DNA of 64,000 bases, from the NCBI RefSeq assembly GCF_001438695.1, contig NZ_JQBH01000005.1, forward strand, positions 1 through 64,000, written 5' to 3'. Each line of letters starts with the position of its first letter. Position 1 is the stretch's first letter. This document shows positions 8,173 through 17,397 of this stretch, in pieces. The translations under genes were made by a program, and so were the position numbers. The notes under the pieces are model-generated. The model did no database searches, was not told the origin of the DNA, and saw nothing but the letters and a program-made list of their open reading frames with translations. Source of the stretch: Fructobacillus fructosus KCTC 3544. Lineage in GTDB: Bacteria; Bacillota; Bacilli; Lactobacillales; Lactobacillaceae.

Positions 8173-8892
8173 TTATGCAGCGGCTTCGTCTTTTGCGAAG
8201 TACTTAACGGCCAAACCGGCCAAAGCAGCGGCGATAACCTCGATTAAGAGGAAGAACCAGAGGTGTGCGGATGATCCCAAACCAGTCATGATGGCTGGGG
8301 CAAAGGCACGGGCAGGGTTCAGCAATCCGCCGGTCAATGGGTAGGTAACGAAAGCTGACAAAGTCAGGGTCAAACCAGCAACAACTGGTGCTTGCTTTGG
8401 CATTTTCTTAAAGGCCAAGACCGTCACGAAGACCAAGAGGAAGGTGAAGACGGCTTCGATTGTCAACGAAACAGGCAAAGAAGCAACGGAAGCGGCTGGT
8501 TCCAATGTTTCGTAAATCTTCGTTGCGCTCACGGATGATGAGCTAGAAGAAGTTGATGACGATGACATTTGTGTGTTAATCACAGGGACCAGCGTTTGAA
8601 CGGCAACAAAAAGTCCGACAATGGCACCGATCACTTGTGATAGCAAGTAGCCACCGAAAGTCTTCCATGAAATTTGCTTGTTTAAAGCAGCGGCCAATGA
8701 AACGGCTGGGTTAAAGTGACCACCGTTTGAGAAAGGCCCGAAGACGAACATCAACATGGCGATGGACAATCCTAAGACAGCCATTACGTCAAAGAGTTGA
8801 CCGATTGAGAAAGTTGAAACATAGATCAAAGCAACCGTTGAAAAGATTACCAAGAACGCTGTCCCAAGAAATTCTGAGAGATATTTGCGCAT
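8173..8892 (-). CDS. MIP/aquaporin family channel
   Basis: A 239-residue six-helix channel. Both NPA-loop signatures are present: HFNPAVSLAAALN near residue 60 and GGLLNPARAFAPAI near 188. The residue after NPAR is Ala rather than the Asp usual in glycerol facilitators, so it is closer to a water or lactic-acid type channel; this is inference. A poly-Ser/Thr loop (about residues 106-120) sits between helices 3 and 4. Start chosen at ATG 8892, with AAAGGAG seven to eight bases upstream, rather than the longer frame to 8940. It lies 97 bases downstream of copB on the same strand with its own palindrome-containing promoter region. Confidence 0.9.
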   Translation of the reverse strand: MRKYLSEFLGTAFLVIFSTVALIYVSTFSIGQLFDVMAVLGLSIAMLMFVFGPFSNGGHFNPAVSLAAALNKQISWKTFGGYLLSQVIGAIVGLFVAVQTLVPVINTQMSSSSTSSSSSSVSATKIYETLEPAASVASLPVSLTIEAVFTFLLVFVTVLAFKKMPKQAPVVAGLTLTLSAFVTYPLTGGLLNPARAFAPAIMTGLGSSAHLWFFLLIEVIAAALAGLAVKYFAKDEAAA

Positions 8893-8916
8893 AAAAAAAG
8901 CTCCTTTATTCTTACT

Positions 8917-8935
8917 GTACAATTGCCTATTGTAC
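8917..8935. promoter_or_regulatory. Inverted repeat GTACAAT-N5-ATTGTAC before the aquaporin gene
   Basis: A perfect 7-bp inverted repeat with a 5-base spacer, 25 bases upstream of the aquaporin start. The minus-strand TACAAT within it could be the -10 box, so a bound regulator would block the promoter. It resembles CopY-type boxes (TACA..TGTA) only loosely. Confidence 0.5.
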
Positions 8936-8988
8936 CGCACTTGGAATAAAGGAACGTTAAAAATTAGTTTTTTAAGGGAATTTTTAAT

Positions 8989-11214
8989 TTATTTCCGCAA
9001 AAGCATGGCGTTACCAGCCACAATTAAGGTTGAAAGCGACATCACGATGGCCCCAATCATTGGGTTTAACATGATGCCAGCAAAGGAGAAGATTCCTGCG
9101 GCAGTTGGGATGGCGATGATGTTGTAACCAGCACCCCACCAGAGGTTCTCCAATTCCTTCTGGTTGGCATTGTGAGCCAACTTAATCAAATCGATAATCT
9201 TTGGAAGAGAGGTTGAAATCAAGACAGCGTCAGCGGATGCTTGGGCAACGTCGGTACCGGCACCAATGGCAACGGACAAATCAGCCTGTGCCAGTGCAGG
9301 CGCATCGTTGATACCGTCACCAATCATCATGACTTTACCGCGCTGCTGGTACTCCTTAACAAGGTTAATCTTGTCTTCAGGTGAAACCTGCGCACGCACT
9401 TCCGAAATGCCCAATTCTTGAGCGACTTTATCGGCGGTTTGCTGACCATCACCGGTGACCATAACTGGTGTAATGTTCATGGACTGTAAGGCCTTAACAA
9501 AGTCTTTGGCGGATGGTTTCAATGAATCGCCAAGCGAGATGGCGGCAATGACCTGCTTATTTTGAACGAGGTACGAAACGGATCCGTCCGACTGCATGGC
9601 CGTGTAGGCAATCTTTTGTTCATCTAGGTAACGGGCGTTAACGATGGCATAATGCTGACCATCAACATCACCAGTTAAACCAGCGCCCTTAATGGTTTGA
9701 ACGTTTTCAGCCTGCTTTGAAGGGACCTTTTCATCAGTTGCCTTCTGCACAATGGCCTTAGCCAATGGGTGAGAAGACTGACTTTCAAGCGCCGCCATAA
9801 CAGCCAATGCGTCGTTTTCTTGAACATCCTTTGTTTGAATGTCTTGTACTTGGAAGTGACCGTTCGTTAACGTACCAGTCTTATCCATCAAAACGTAATC
9901 AAGGTGCTTTGCTTGCAAAACAGCGCCGTGCTTCTTGATCAAGATACCATCTTTAGCAGCGATGGCCTTTGTCCGCTGAATAACCAGAGGAATGGCCAAT
10001 CCCAAAGCGTGGGGACAAGCAATGATCAAAGTCGTGACGGCCGTGTTAAAGGCTTCGGCGGGACCTGAAATAGCGGTCCAAATAACGAAGGCGAGGAAGG
10101 CAGCGGTTAAGCCAACCCAGAAAAGCCAGCCGGCGACTTTGTTCGCCAAAGACTCCGCCTTTGAAGAAGATTGTTCTGTTTGGTTCAACGTATCCTTGAG
10201 GTGACCGATGAAGGAATCAGCACCGACGGCCTGCACCTTTACAAGCAGGGTACCATCATCGTTAATGGTACCACCGATGACTTTGGAATCCTTTTCCTTC
10301 TTAACGGGTTTTGATTCACCGGTCATGAGGGATTCGTCGACACGCGACGAACCTTCCAGGACAACACCATCAGCTGGGAAGGATTCCCCGGCTTGCACCT
10401 GCACTTCCATGTCAGGCTTTAATGAAGAAACTGGCATATCCATGAAAGAATCACCATGCTTGACGTGCGCAGTTTGCGGTGTCAGCTTGGTTAATTCTGA
10501 CGTTGCGCTACCGGCTTTCATGGTTGCTTCCATTTCAATCACGTGCCCCAGCAACATGATGACAACCAGGCTAGCAAATTCAAAGAAGTAATCCATTGTC
10601 ATTTGGCCAAAGAACGTGTTGGCGACGAATGAATACATGGAAACCCAGTAAGTCACAATTAATCCCATTGAAATCAGCGACATCATGGCGGGCTTCTTGC
10701 TCTTTAATTCGGACTTAGCACCGGTGAAGAAAGGCTTCGTTCCAACCACGTACATGGCGGTGGCGATAATGGCTGTTAACCAGTTTGAGCCTGGGAAAGT
10801 CAAGGTGAAGGGCAAATCAACACCCATGAATGGCGTGATGAAAACGAGTGGGACAAGTAGAATCAAGCTAATCCAAAAGCGCTTTTTCATGTCGCCGTGG
10901 TCCATACCCATGTGCATCATGCCAGGCATGTTCATCATACCGCCCATGTCCATGCCACCCATATCGTGGTTCATGCCGGACATGTTCATACCACCCATGT
11001 CATGGTCCATGTTCATCTTTGAGTGGTCCATATCACCGTGGTTCATCTTCGACATATCCATCTTAGAATGGTCCATGTTACCCATGTCCATACCACCCAT
11101 GTCATGGTTCATGTCCTTCTTTGAATCGTTGTCACCCGACATGTTCATCTTAGAATGGTTCATGTCACCGTGGTTCATGTTTGGCATATTGTTCTTTTGC
11201 TTATCTTCAGCCAT
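8989..11214 (-). CDS. copB: CopB-type copper-translocating P1B ATPase with Met/His-rich N-terminus
   Basis: A 741-residue heavy-metal P-type ATPase. The first ~105 residues are a repeat of M-x-H-x-x-M units (MNHGDMNHSKMNM, MDHDMGGM), a cytosolic metal-binding region of CopB type. Then come membrane helices, the actuator loop with TGES, the intramembrane CPH motif (ACPHALGLAIP near 400), the phosphorylation motif DKTGTLTNG near 444 and the hinge GDGINDAPALAQAD near 640. CPH rather than CPC marks the CopB (IB-3) subgroup, which exports copper (possibly silver). GAAAGGAG lies upstream of ATG 11214. No copY, copA or copZ is in the window. Confidence 0.93.
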   Translation of the reverse strand: MAEDKQKNNMPNMNHGDMNHSKMNMSGDNDSKKDMNHDMGGMDMGNMDHSKMDMSKMNHGDMDHSKMNMDHDMGGMNMSGMNHDMGGMDMGGMMNMPGMMHMGMDHGDMKKRFWISLILLVPLVFITPFMGVDLPFTLTFPGSNWLTAIIATAMYVVGTKPFFTGAKSELKSKKPAMMSLISMGLIVTYWVSMYSFVANTFFGQMTMDYFFEFASLVVIMLLGHVIEMEATMKAGSATSELTKLTPQTAHVKHGDSFMDMPVSSLKPDMEVQVQAGESFPADGVVLEGSSRVDESLMTGESKPVKKEKDSKVIGGTINDDGTLLVKVQAVGADSFIGHLKDTLNQTEQSSSKAESLANKVAGWLFWVGLTAAFLAFVIWTAISGPAEAFNTAVTTLIIACPHALGLAIPLVIQRTKAIAAKDGILIKKHGAVLQAKHLDYVLMDKTGTLTNGHFQVQDIQTKDVQENDALAVMAALESQSSHPLAKAIVQKATDEKVPSKQAENVQTIKGAGLTGDVDGQHYAIVNARYLDEQKIAYTAMQSDGSVSYLVQNKQVIAAISLGDSLKPSAKDFVKALQSMNITPVMVTGDGQQTADKVAQELGISEVRAQVSPEDKINLVKEYQQRGKVMMIGDGINDAPALAQADLSVAIGAGTDVAQASADAVLISTSLPKIIDLIKLAHNANQKELENLWWGAGYNIIAIPTAAGIFSFAGIMLNPMIGAIVMSLSTLIVAGNAMLLRK

Positions 11215-11250
11215 CAGTAACTCCTTTCGCTGTAACTTATCTACTGGTCT

Positions 11251-11279
11251 AGTTTAAATCAAGTATAAAAAAGGTGCAA
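11251..11279 (-). promoter_or_regulatory. Promoter of copB
   Basis: On the minus strand: -35 TTGCAC (11274-11279), 17-base spacer, -10 TAAACT (11251-11256). The transcript would have a ~30-base leader with a good ribosome site. No CopY-type operator is obvious. Confidence 0.6.
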
Positions 11280-11503
11280 GTGTTTTGAATGAATCAATCC
11301 TATTATATTTTAAACATGCTAAGCAGTAGGCTAGTGGTAAATGTTGCTTTTAAAATAACTAGTGATTCAAAAAATTAAAAAGATTGGTATAGTTATCGGT
11401 TGATTGTTGCCTTGCTTTTGAGCGCCTACTTTTGTACATTAAATAGCGAAGTAAAATTCCGTCAGTGGTCACGATAGTTTAATAGGAAAGAATGGATAGT
11501 TAA

Positions 11504-12808
11504 ATGAATCAATCAAAAGTAGCAAAAAAAGAAGGCTTGGTGGATTGGCAGCACGTTTATTCGCTTCTCTTCACGAGCATATTCTTAGCCATTTTTATTG
11601 GTTTTTCGGCCATGCTTTTGTCCTATTTTTTGGACATAATCGCTGATAGTTTTATGCACTTTCATGAATCTTATCATTCAGCCAGCCCGAAGGACGTACC
11701 CGCTTGGCGGCGCCTCCTTTCCGTAACGATTGGTGGTGTGATTGCTGGTCTTGTCTGGTATGCCATTCGGCGTAAGGCACCAAAGATTGTTAGTATTGCT
11801 GGCGCCATGAAGGGGCAAAAGATGCCCTTCTGGAAGACGATTTTGAATGTTTTGACCCAAATCTTTTACGTCGGAACGGGTGGATCAGTTGGGCGTGAAT
11901 TAGCCCCTCGGCAACTGGGGGTGATGCTCTCCCAGCAAGTTCAGGATTTTGGGGTCAAAAAAGGCTTCTTAAAGTTAACGGATGAAGACCGACAGCTCTT
12001 GTTAGCAGCTGCGGCCGGGGCCGGCTTTGCTGGTGTTTATATTGCGCCAATTACGGGGATGCTCTTCTCCGTCGAGCTTCTATTAAAGAAGAATTCCATT
12101 AAAAACATCGCGATTTCATTGATGATATCGACCATTGCCTGCCTGATTGGCTCCATTGCCAAGGGCTTTACCCCCTATTACTGGGTGGCCTCTGGCGACT
12201 TTTCCCGCTGGCTTTTAATTGCCGCCTTAGTGATTGGCCCACTGGCTGGTATCGCTGGTGCGTGGGCTAAGCAAGGCTTTGCCTGGGCGCAAAAGAAGCA
12301 GGCCTCTGGCAAAGTCATTTTGCTCACCATGCCATTAGTCGGACTACTAACGGGGATGGTCGCTTGGATCGCCCCTGAAATCATGGGTAACGGTCGTGCG
12401 GTTGCTCAACTGGCCTTTCACCAAGAAAACGAGCAGTTGATTCTCTTCTTCATTATTCTTGGCCTAGCTAAGTTTGCCATGACCTTCCTCACCCTTTACG
12501 GTGGCGGAACGGGTGGTACGCTAACACCTTCAATCGCCCTTGGTGCTGTACTAGGCCTGGTCGTCTCCGTTGTCTTTGCCGGTGTTCTCCCAGGTATCCA
12601 GCCCTGGCACTTCGCTCTCATTGGGGCGGTAGCTCTCTTGGCCGCCTCCCAACAGGCACCGCTAATGGCCATGTTCATGGTCTTTGAAATTGCGCACCTC
12701 CATTCCTCCGCCCTCATCATCTTCGCGGTTGCTGTCGCCCTATCGTCTGCAACAGCTAAGTTCTACTTGCAGGTAATGGAAGCGAAAAAGTCACGTTCAT
12801 TCAACTAA
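11504..12808 (+). CDS. ClC family chloride channel/transporter
   Basis: A 434-residue polytopic protein of the voltage-gated chloride channel superfamily. GTGGSVGRELAPRQ near residue 125 is the GREGP-like anion site with the gating Glu retained; GFAGVYIAPITGMLFSVE near 158 and GGGTGGTLTPSIALGAVLG near 335 are the next two signatures. The GSGIP motif is poorly conserved, as in the divergent bacterial branch. No C-terminal CBS domains. Probably an H+/Cl- exchanger or a fluoride/anion channel in the membrane, possibly for acid stress. AGGAAAG precedes the start. It is monocistronic and ends at a strong terminator. Confidence 0.88.
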   Translation: MNQSKVAKKEGLVDWQHVYSLLFTSIFLAIFIGFSAMLLSYFLDIIADSFMHFHESYHSASPKDVPAWRRLLSVTIGGVIAGLVWYAIRRKAPKIVSIAGAMKGQKMPFWKTILNVLTQIFYVGTGGSVGRELAPRQLGVMLSQQVQDFGVKKGFLKLTDEDRQLLLAAAAGAGFAGVYIAPITGMLFSVELLLKKNSIKNIAISLMISTIACLIGSIAKGFTPYYWVASGDFSRWLLIAALVIGPLAGIAGAWAKQGFAWAQKKQASGKVILLTMPLVGLLTGMVAWIAPEIMGNGRAVAQLAFHQENEQLILFFIILGLAKFAMTFLTLYGGGTGGTLTPSIALGAVLGLVVSVVFAGVLPGIQPWHFALIGAVALLAASQQAPLMAMFMVFEIAHLHSSALIIFAVAVALSSATAKFYLQVMEAKKSRSFN

Positions 12809-12816
12809 CTCATAAC

Positions 12817-12853
12817 AAAAGGCGCAACGATTTTAAATCGTTGCGCCTTTTTT
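12817..12853 (+). terminator. Terminator after the ClC gene
   Basis: AAAAGGCGCAACGATTT pairs with AAATCGTTGCGCCTTTT across a very short loop, followed by T. Confidence 0.9.
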
Positions 12854-12914
12854 AGTGATAAGCCTCTATAGCACAACAGTGCCCATGATTTCGGCCGGGT
12901 GAATCAACGCGCAC

Positions 12915-14090
12915 TTGGGCTTGGTTCCAATCTATCAAGATAATACGGGGGATGTTTCCGATTATTCTTATGACAGCGGAATCCACGATGCCACTGAAGC
13001 TGTGAAGGCAGCGTTAGCACTCGGTATTCCAGATGGTCATACCATCTACTTTGCCGTAGATACCGATATGACAGAAGATGAAAATGAAGCACATGCGATT
13101 CCTTACTTCACTGCCATTGCCAAGGTAATGAGCCACTACACAATCGGTGTATATGGGACTCGTAACACCTGCTCAATGGTTTCAAAGGCCGTGCCAGCCG
13201 TTAAATATGCCTATGTATCCAACATGTCCACTGGATTTTCAGGGAACTTAGGATTCTCACAGCCGTTAAACTGGGCCTTTGATCAATTTGATGAAACCGG
13301 TCCAGAAGGTGATTTGCCAGGCCGTGACAAGGTGGCTGTGTTTCACCAAGACGAAGGAGTGACAAACCTTATTGATAGTCGAAAACCAATAAACTGGATT
13401 GAAAATTCAAATTGGTCGGTAATTAAACAACTGATTGCATCACATAAGATTGAATTAAATGGAAAGTCTTATGTGTTAGTTAATGATTCATCCATTAAGA
13501 TTTCAGTTTCTTACAAGAACGTTACTACGCTAAATCCAAATACTCCATTGACGTTTACTTATCCCATTAAAAATGGCAAAATTGATTCTTCAATTTCAGC
13601 GGAATTGGCTAAAAATGGTCTTAGCTTTGGTGGTGATTTGAGTGAGTCAATGAAGAACTTTACAGCAGGCCTAGAATCCGGATTTGTAACAATAAATATT
13701 TTAGTAAATAAAAGTTCTTCATACGCGAATAAAATTTCGATTGAATTTTCTGATAAGGACCTTAGAGACCAAAGAGATGATGTTAACAATGAAGATGTGA
13801 TTGCTTTTGATGTTGAATTTAATTGGGATAATATGGGAAAACAGTTACTCGATACAATTGCGCATCCAGCAAATGTACTTATTAAAAAAAGTGCCCAAAG
13901 TATGCTAACATTACTGAATGGCGGTATGAGTATTTTCGAACAGGGAATGTTTGCCTTAACAGGGGCAGTTACCGCAACATTGCAAGATACTAATCAACTT
14001 ACAGGAAATGTAACTACTAAAGTTTCCGTTTTTGGAATTTTTGTGATTATCTTGTTTATGTTTGTTGAAGATTTTATTCCAGGTGTGTAG
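12915..14090 (+). CDS. 5'-truncated glycoside-hydrolase-like (DUF1906) protein with AT-rich C-terminal extension
   Basis: Open frame of 391 residues. Residues 1-155 match the DUF1906/glycoside-hydrolase-like TIM-barrel (VPIYQDNTGD, IYFAVDTDMTEDENE, GVYGTRNTCSMV, WAFDQFDE). The usual first strand of that domain is missing: a TGA lies in frame at 12900, the only start is a TTG without ribosome site, and the frame opens 60 bases after the ClC terminator. From about 13380 the DNA becomes clearly AT-rich and encodes an unrelated ~230-residue tail with a C-terminal membrane helix (FGIFVIILFMFVEDFIP). Probably a decayed or recombined gene; expression is doubtful. Confidence 0.6.
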   Translation: MGLVPIYQDNTGDVSDYSYDSGIHDATEAVKAALALGIPDGHTIYFAVDTDMTEDENEAHAIPYFTAIAKVMSHYTIGVYGTRNTCSMVSKAVPAVKYAYVSNMSTGFSGNLGFSQPLNWAFDQFDETGPEGDLPGRDKVAVFHQDEGVTNLIDSRKPINWIENSNWSVIKQLIASHKIELNGKSYVLVNDSSIKISVSYKNVTTLNPNTPLTFTYPIKNGKIDSSISAELAKNGLSFGGDLSESMKNFTAGLESGFVTINILVNKSSSYANKISIEFSDKDLRDQRDDVNNEDVIAFDVEFNWDNMGKQLLDTIAHPANVLIKKSAQSMLTLLNGGMSIFEQGMFALTGAVTATLQDTNQLTGNVTTKVSVFGIFVIILFMFVEDFIPGV

Positions 14091-14101
14091 GGGAGCTTGT
14101 T

Positions 14102-14683
14102 TTGGCTAATTATAATAAACTAATAAAAATGCTGCAGAGTGAATATTCTCATAACAAGAAATGGCAGTTATTATTTATTATTTTTGTTATTTTTATTAGC
14201 TTTTATTCTATATTAATTCTTCAAAACGGCGAATTTGATGGCTTGTCTTTTATTGATTTACTTGTAACAGTTATTGTTGATTTATGTGTCGTGCGTTTTT
14301 CTTTTATTGTCCATAAGCTAAATAAAATTATTGTAAATAATGGTGATACCGAAATTATATTATTAAATGATATTCGAGATGTGAATCTTTGGCTTAACAA
14401 AAATCGGACATTATTAATAAAATTTGCCTTAATTCCTACTGGATCGTCTTACTATAGCTGGGGTTTCATTGAAACGGAAAAAGTATTTCAGCTCATTTTT
14501 GTTAATATGTCAAAAAGTAATTCCATTGTTATCTTGGATATTGATAAAAAAGAAATTTCCAACAGTTCTTATCAAAAATTGATTTTAAAGTGGATTGGTA
14601 AGGGAAAAAGAGAATATGAAAGAAAACAAAGATCAATAAGGAAATACATTTTTCCGATTACCTCTTTCTACGAAAAATTATAA
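14102..14683 (+). CDS. Hypothetical two-helix membrane protein
   Basis: A 193-residue product starting at TTG 14102 with GGGGAG seven bases upstream. Two membrane helices at about residues 20-40 and 48-68 are followed by a ~120-residue basic cytoplasmic region ending KKEISNSSYQKLILKWIGKGKREYERKQRS-like charged sequence (described here by its Lys/Arg richness). It lies 11 bases after the DUF1906 chimera, is equally AT-rich and is probably part of the same acquired block. No family recognised. Confidence 0.6.
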   Translation: MANYNKLIKMLQSEYSHNKKWQLLFIIFVIFISFYSILILQNGEFDGLSFIDLLVTVIVDLCVVRFSFIVHKLNKIIVNNGDTEIILLNDIRDVNLWLNKNRTLLIKFALIPTGSSYYSWGFIETEKVFQLIFVNMSKSNSIVILDIDKKEISNSSYQKLILKWIGKGKREYERKQRSIRKYIFPITSFYEKL

Positions 14684-14743
14684 AAACTAACTTATGTAAT
14701 CATAAAGAACTTACTCATTGAGCGTCGTTTGTTAACAAATAGT

Positions 14744-14777
14744 GCCAGTCTCTATTTTATAGGGGCTGGCTTTTTAT
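14744..14777 (+). terminator. Terminator after the 14.1 kb membrane protein
   Basis: GCCAGTCTCTA (14744-14754) pairs with TAGGGGCTGGC (14760-14770) through two wobble pairs, then TTTTTATTT. Confidence 0.75.
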
Positions 14778-14858
14778 TTGGGTTAGTGCCAAAAAATTCA
14801 CACCTGAATTTATGCTACAATTTCTATACTATGGTTTGGGTAAAGGAGAGCGTGAATA

Positions 14859-15542
14859 ATGGCGATACGAAGTAAAAGTTTTTGGGGTGTTGCCCTGATT
14901 ACGGTTAGTTTATCGATTTTGTGGACGGGGCTCTCACGGGCTTTTTCTGTTTTTGTACCGGCGAAGTATAACACGATGTTTGCGGATGCTAATACGATTT
15001 TTTGGCATGTGTTAGCACCGATGGCGCTGACTTATTTGGTATTCTTTCTGTTGATGAGAAGGATGGAACGGCTGGGACAAGTTTACCAGCAGCAACCTCT
15101 GATTGCGCATCGCGGGGTTCGAATCCTTTTTGCCATCATTGTTATTGCGATGATTCTCTTTTCGTTGTTTAATCTCTATCAGCATTTACATGCTATCTTG
15201 AACCACTGGCATCATAACTCCTTAGCACGGTTGCTCTTTGCTTTTATGAGTACTTTTTTTGTTGGATTACTCGAAGAATCGGTTTTCCGTGGCTTTGCCT
15301 TGACTGAATTTCTTCGTCGTTTTAATGAGCCGATTTCATGTTTGTTGTCCCTTATCTTATTTGGCTTTTGGCACTTACCAAACATTATTGCTGGAGCACC
15401 GGTTATTCAGGCGAGCCTGCAGGTTTTCAGCACAATGATCATTGGTTTTGGTTTGTACATGGCGGTCCGTTTATCAAGAAGTATCTGGGGTGGTGTTTTG
15501 ATGCACTGGCTTTGGGACTTTGCCTTAGTTATCGCCCATTAA
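14859..15542 (+). CDS. CPBP family intramembrane glutamic endopeptidase
   Basis: A 227-residue protein with about six helices and the ABI/CPBP motifs: EESVFRG (Glu139-Glu140, Arg144), FGFWH (His172) and GVLMHWLWDF near the C-terminus. These form the Glu/His catalytic site of Rce1-like membrane proteases. In lactic acid bacteria such proteins are linked to bacteriocin immunity or maturation, but no bacteriocin gene is near. AAAGGAGAG is upstream of ATG 14859; a terminator follows, so it is monocistronic. Confidence 0.88.
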   Translation: MAIRSKSFWGVALITVSLSILWTGLSRAFSVFVPAKYNTMFADANTIFWHVLAPMALTYLVFFLLMRRMERLGQVYQQQPLIAHRGVRILFAIIVIAMILFSLFNLYQHLHAILNHWHHNSLARLLFAFMSTFFVGLLEESVFRGFALTEFLRRFNEPISCLLSLILFGFWHLPNIIAGAPVIQASLQVFSTMIIGFGLYMAVRLSRSIWGGVLMHWLWDFALVIAH

Positions 15543-15548
15543 TGTTTT

Positions 15549-15573
15549 AAAAAGTCCGTAAGGGCTTTTTTTC
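15549..15573 (+). terminator. Terminator after the CPBP gene
   Basis: AAAAAGTCC (15549-15557), loop GTAA, GGGCTTTTT, then T. Confidence 0.7.
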
Positions 15574-15594
15574 GTGTAATCGTTTTAAATCCGG

Positions 15595-15600
15595 TATACT
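15595..15600 (+). promoter_or_regulatory. -10 box of fhs
   Basis: TATACT at 15595-15600; a weak -35 TTCGTG lies 18 bases upstream. The leader before ATG 15632 is about 25 bases and carries GAGGT. Confidence 0.45.
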
Positions 15601-15631
15601 GGACAGGAAGATGCACTGAGGTAGATAACCC

Positions 15632-17293
15632 ATGAAAACCGATATTGAAATCGCCCAAGAGGCGACAGTTTTACCCATTACAGAAATCGCCGAAAAGGCA
15701 GGCTTGAACCCATCTGAAATCGAACCCTATGGTTATGATAAGGCCAAGATTAACCTGGATAAAGACGTGAAGCGAGATCACGAGGGGAAGCTGATTTTAG
15801 TCACCTCGATTAACCCAACCCCTGCGGGCGAGGGAAAGTCAACGGTCACCGTTGGCCTGGCAGACGCTCTGCAGGCGGTCGGAAAGAAGACGATGATTGC
15901 CTTGCGTGAGCCCTCACTTGGTCCTGTGATGGGGATGAAGGGTGGTGCCACGGGTGGTGGTTATTCCCAAGTCGTGCCAATGGCTGACATCAACCTGCAC
16001 TTTACGGGTGACTTTCACGCCTTGACGGCGGCTCATGATTTATTGGCAGCCGCATTAGATAACAGTATTTATCAGGGGAATCCCTTGCACATTGACCAAC
16101 GTCGGGTGATTTGGAAGCGCGTGTTGGACATTAACGACCGGGCTCTTCGTCACACGACAATTGGATTGGGTGGCCCAACTTCTGGTGTGCCCCGTGAGGA
16201 TGGTTTTGATATCACGGTTGCGTCTGAAATGATGGCCATTTTGACTTTGTCCACGGACTTGATGGACTTAAAGCGTCGGGTGAACAACATTGTCGTTGCC
16301 TATGACTTTGACAAGCAACCGGTAACGGTTAAGGATTTAGGTGTGGCTGGCGCCATTACGGTTTTGTTGAAGGATGCGATTAAGCCGAACTTGGTACAGA
16401 CCTTGGCCCACACGCCAGCCGTCATACATGGTGGTCCCTTCGCTAACATTGCTCAGGGAACCAATTCGGTTCTGGCAACGCGGACGGCCTTGACCTTGGC
16501 TGACTATGCCGTGACGGAGGCTGGCTTCGGTGCCGACCTTGGTGGCGAGAAGTTCATGGATATCAAGGTGCCAAAGTTAGGCAAGGAACCCGACGTGGTC
16601 GTTGTGGTGGCGACGGTTCGTGCTTTGAAACATCACGGTGGCCAGGCGCTGGCTGATTTGAAGCAGGAAGATCTGTCGGCTTTGGAAGCCGGTGTTGCTA
16701 ACCTGCAACAAAACATCAAGGCAATGAAACGCTATGGTGTCCCCGTTGTCGTAGCAGTCAACCGCTTTACCGATGATACGGAAGCGGAATTGGCCATGGT
16801 ACGCGAAGCTGCGGAAGCAGTTGGTGCGCAGGCCGTGACGGCCGATGTTTGGGCAAAGGGTGGCGCTGGTGCGACTGACTTAGCTGAGTTAGTGGTGGAA
16901 AAGGCAGCAGAGAAGCATGACTTTTCCCCACTATATGAAGAAAACGATTCATCCGTGGAGAAAATGAACAAAATTGTTCAAAATATCTACGGTGGTGCTG
17001 GGGTTGAACTCTCGGATAAGGCCAAGAAACAATTGGCGACTTTTGCTGAACAGGGCTGGGATAAGTTGCCGATTGTCATGGCTAAGACCCAGTACTCGCT
17101 TTCTGACGATGCCAAAAAGTTAGGCGCACCGAAGGACTTTACCATTCACGTGCGGGAATTTGTGCCAAAACTGGGGGCAGGCTTCCTCGTTGCTCTGACT
17201 GGAAACGTTCTGACCATGCCTGGATTACCAAAACACCCAGCAGCCATGGATATTGATATTGATGAAAAAGGCCGGATTACTGGGCTTTTCTAA
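15632..17293 (+). CDS. fhs: Formate--tetrahydrofolate ligase
   Basis: A 553-residue enzyme that joins formate to tetrahydrofolate using ATP, giving 10-formyl-THF for purine and fMet-tRNA synthesis. The ATP-binding run [22 protein letters not shown] (P-loop GEGKST near residue 71), [19 protein letters not shown] near 92 and [27 protein letters not shown] near 300 are family signatures, and the length is standard. It stands alone with its own promoter and weak T-rich 3' end. Confidence 0.97.
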   Translation: MKTDIEIAQEATVLPITEIAEKAGLNPSEIEPYGYDKAKINLDKDVKRDHEGKLILVTSINPTPAGEGKSTVTVGLADALQAVGKKTMIALREPSLGPVMGMKGGATGGGYSQVVPMADINLHFTGDFHALTAAHDLLAAALDNSIYQGNPLHIDQRRVIWKRVLDINDRALRHTTIGLGGPTSGVPREDGFDITVASEMMAILTLSTDLMDLKRRVNNIVVAYDFDKQPVTVKDLGVAGAITVLLKDAIKPNLVQTLAHTPAVIHGGPFANIAQGTNSVLATRTALTLADYAVTEAGFGADLGGEKFMDIKVPKLGKEPDVVVVVATVRALKHHGGQALADLKQEDLSALEAGVANLQQNIKAMKRYGVPVVVAVNRFTDDTEAELAMVREAAEAVGAQAVTADVWAKGGAGATDLAELVVEKAAEKHDFSPLYEENDSSVEKMNKIVQNIYGGAGVELSDKAKKQLATFAEQGWDKLPIVMAKTQYSLSDDAKKLGAPKDFTIHVREFVPKLGAGFLVALTGNVLTMPGLPKHPAAMDIDIDEKGRITGLF

Positions 17294-17331
17294 TAGAAAG
17301 TCATTAATTATGAAGAATTTTTAATTTTCCT

Positions 17332-17359
17332 TTGCATAATTCGTCTCTCATGTTATAAT
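17332..17359 (+). promoter_or_regulatory. Promoter of the attenuator leader
   Basis: -35 TTGCAT (17332-17337), 16-base spacer, extended -10 TGTTATAAT (TATAAT at 17354-17359). Predicted transcript start is near 17366. Confidence 0.7.
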
Positions 17360-17397
17360 AAATTTATCATAAAACATCAGGAAAGGAGGATGACGTT

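Noticed and set aside
8885-9127. Plus-strand ORF between aquaporin and copB
   Set aside because: Overlaps both gene ends in antisense; no ribosome site and no domain.
10685-11257. Long plus-strand ORF (190 aa) opposite copB
   Set aside because: It is antisense to the Met/His repeats of CopB; its Pro/Met/Ile-rich run (MPPISWFMPDM-like) mirrors the repeat codons. No promoter or ribosome site of its own.
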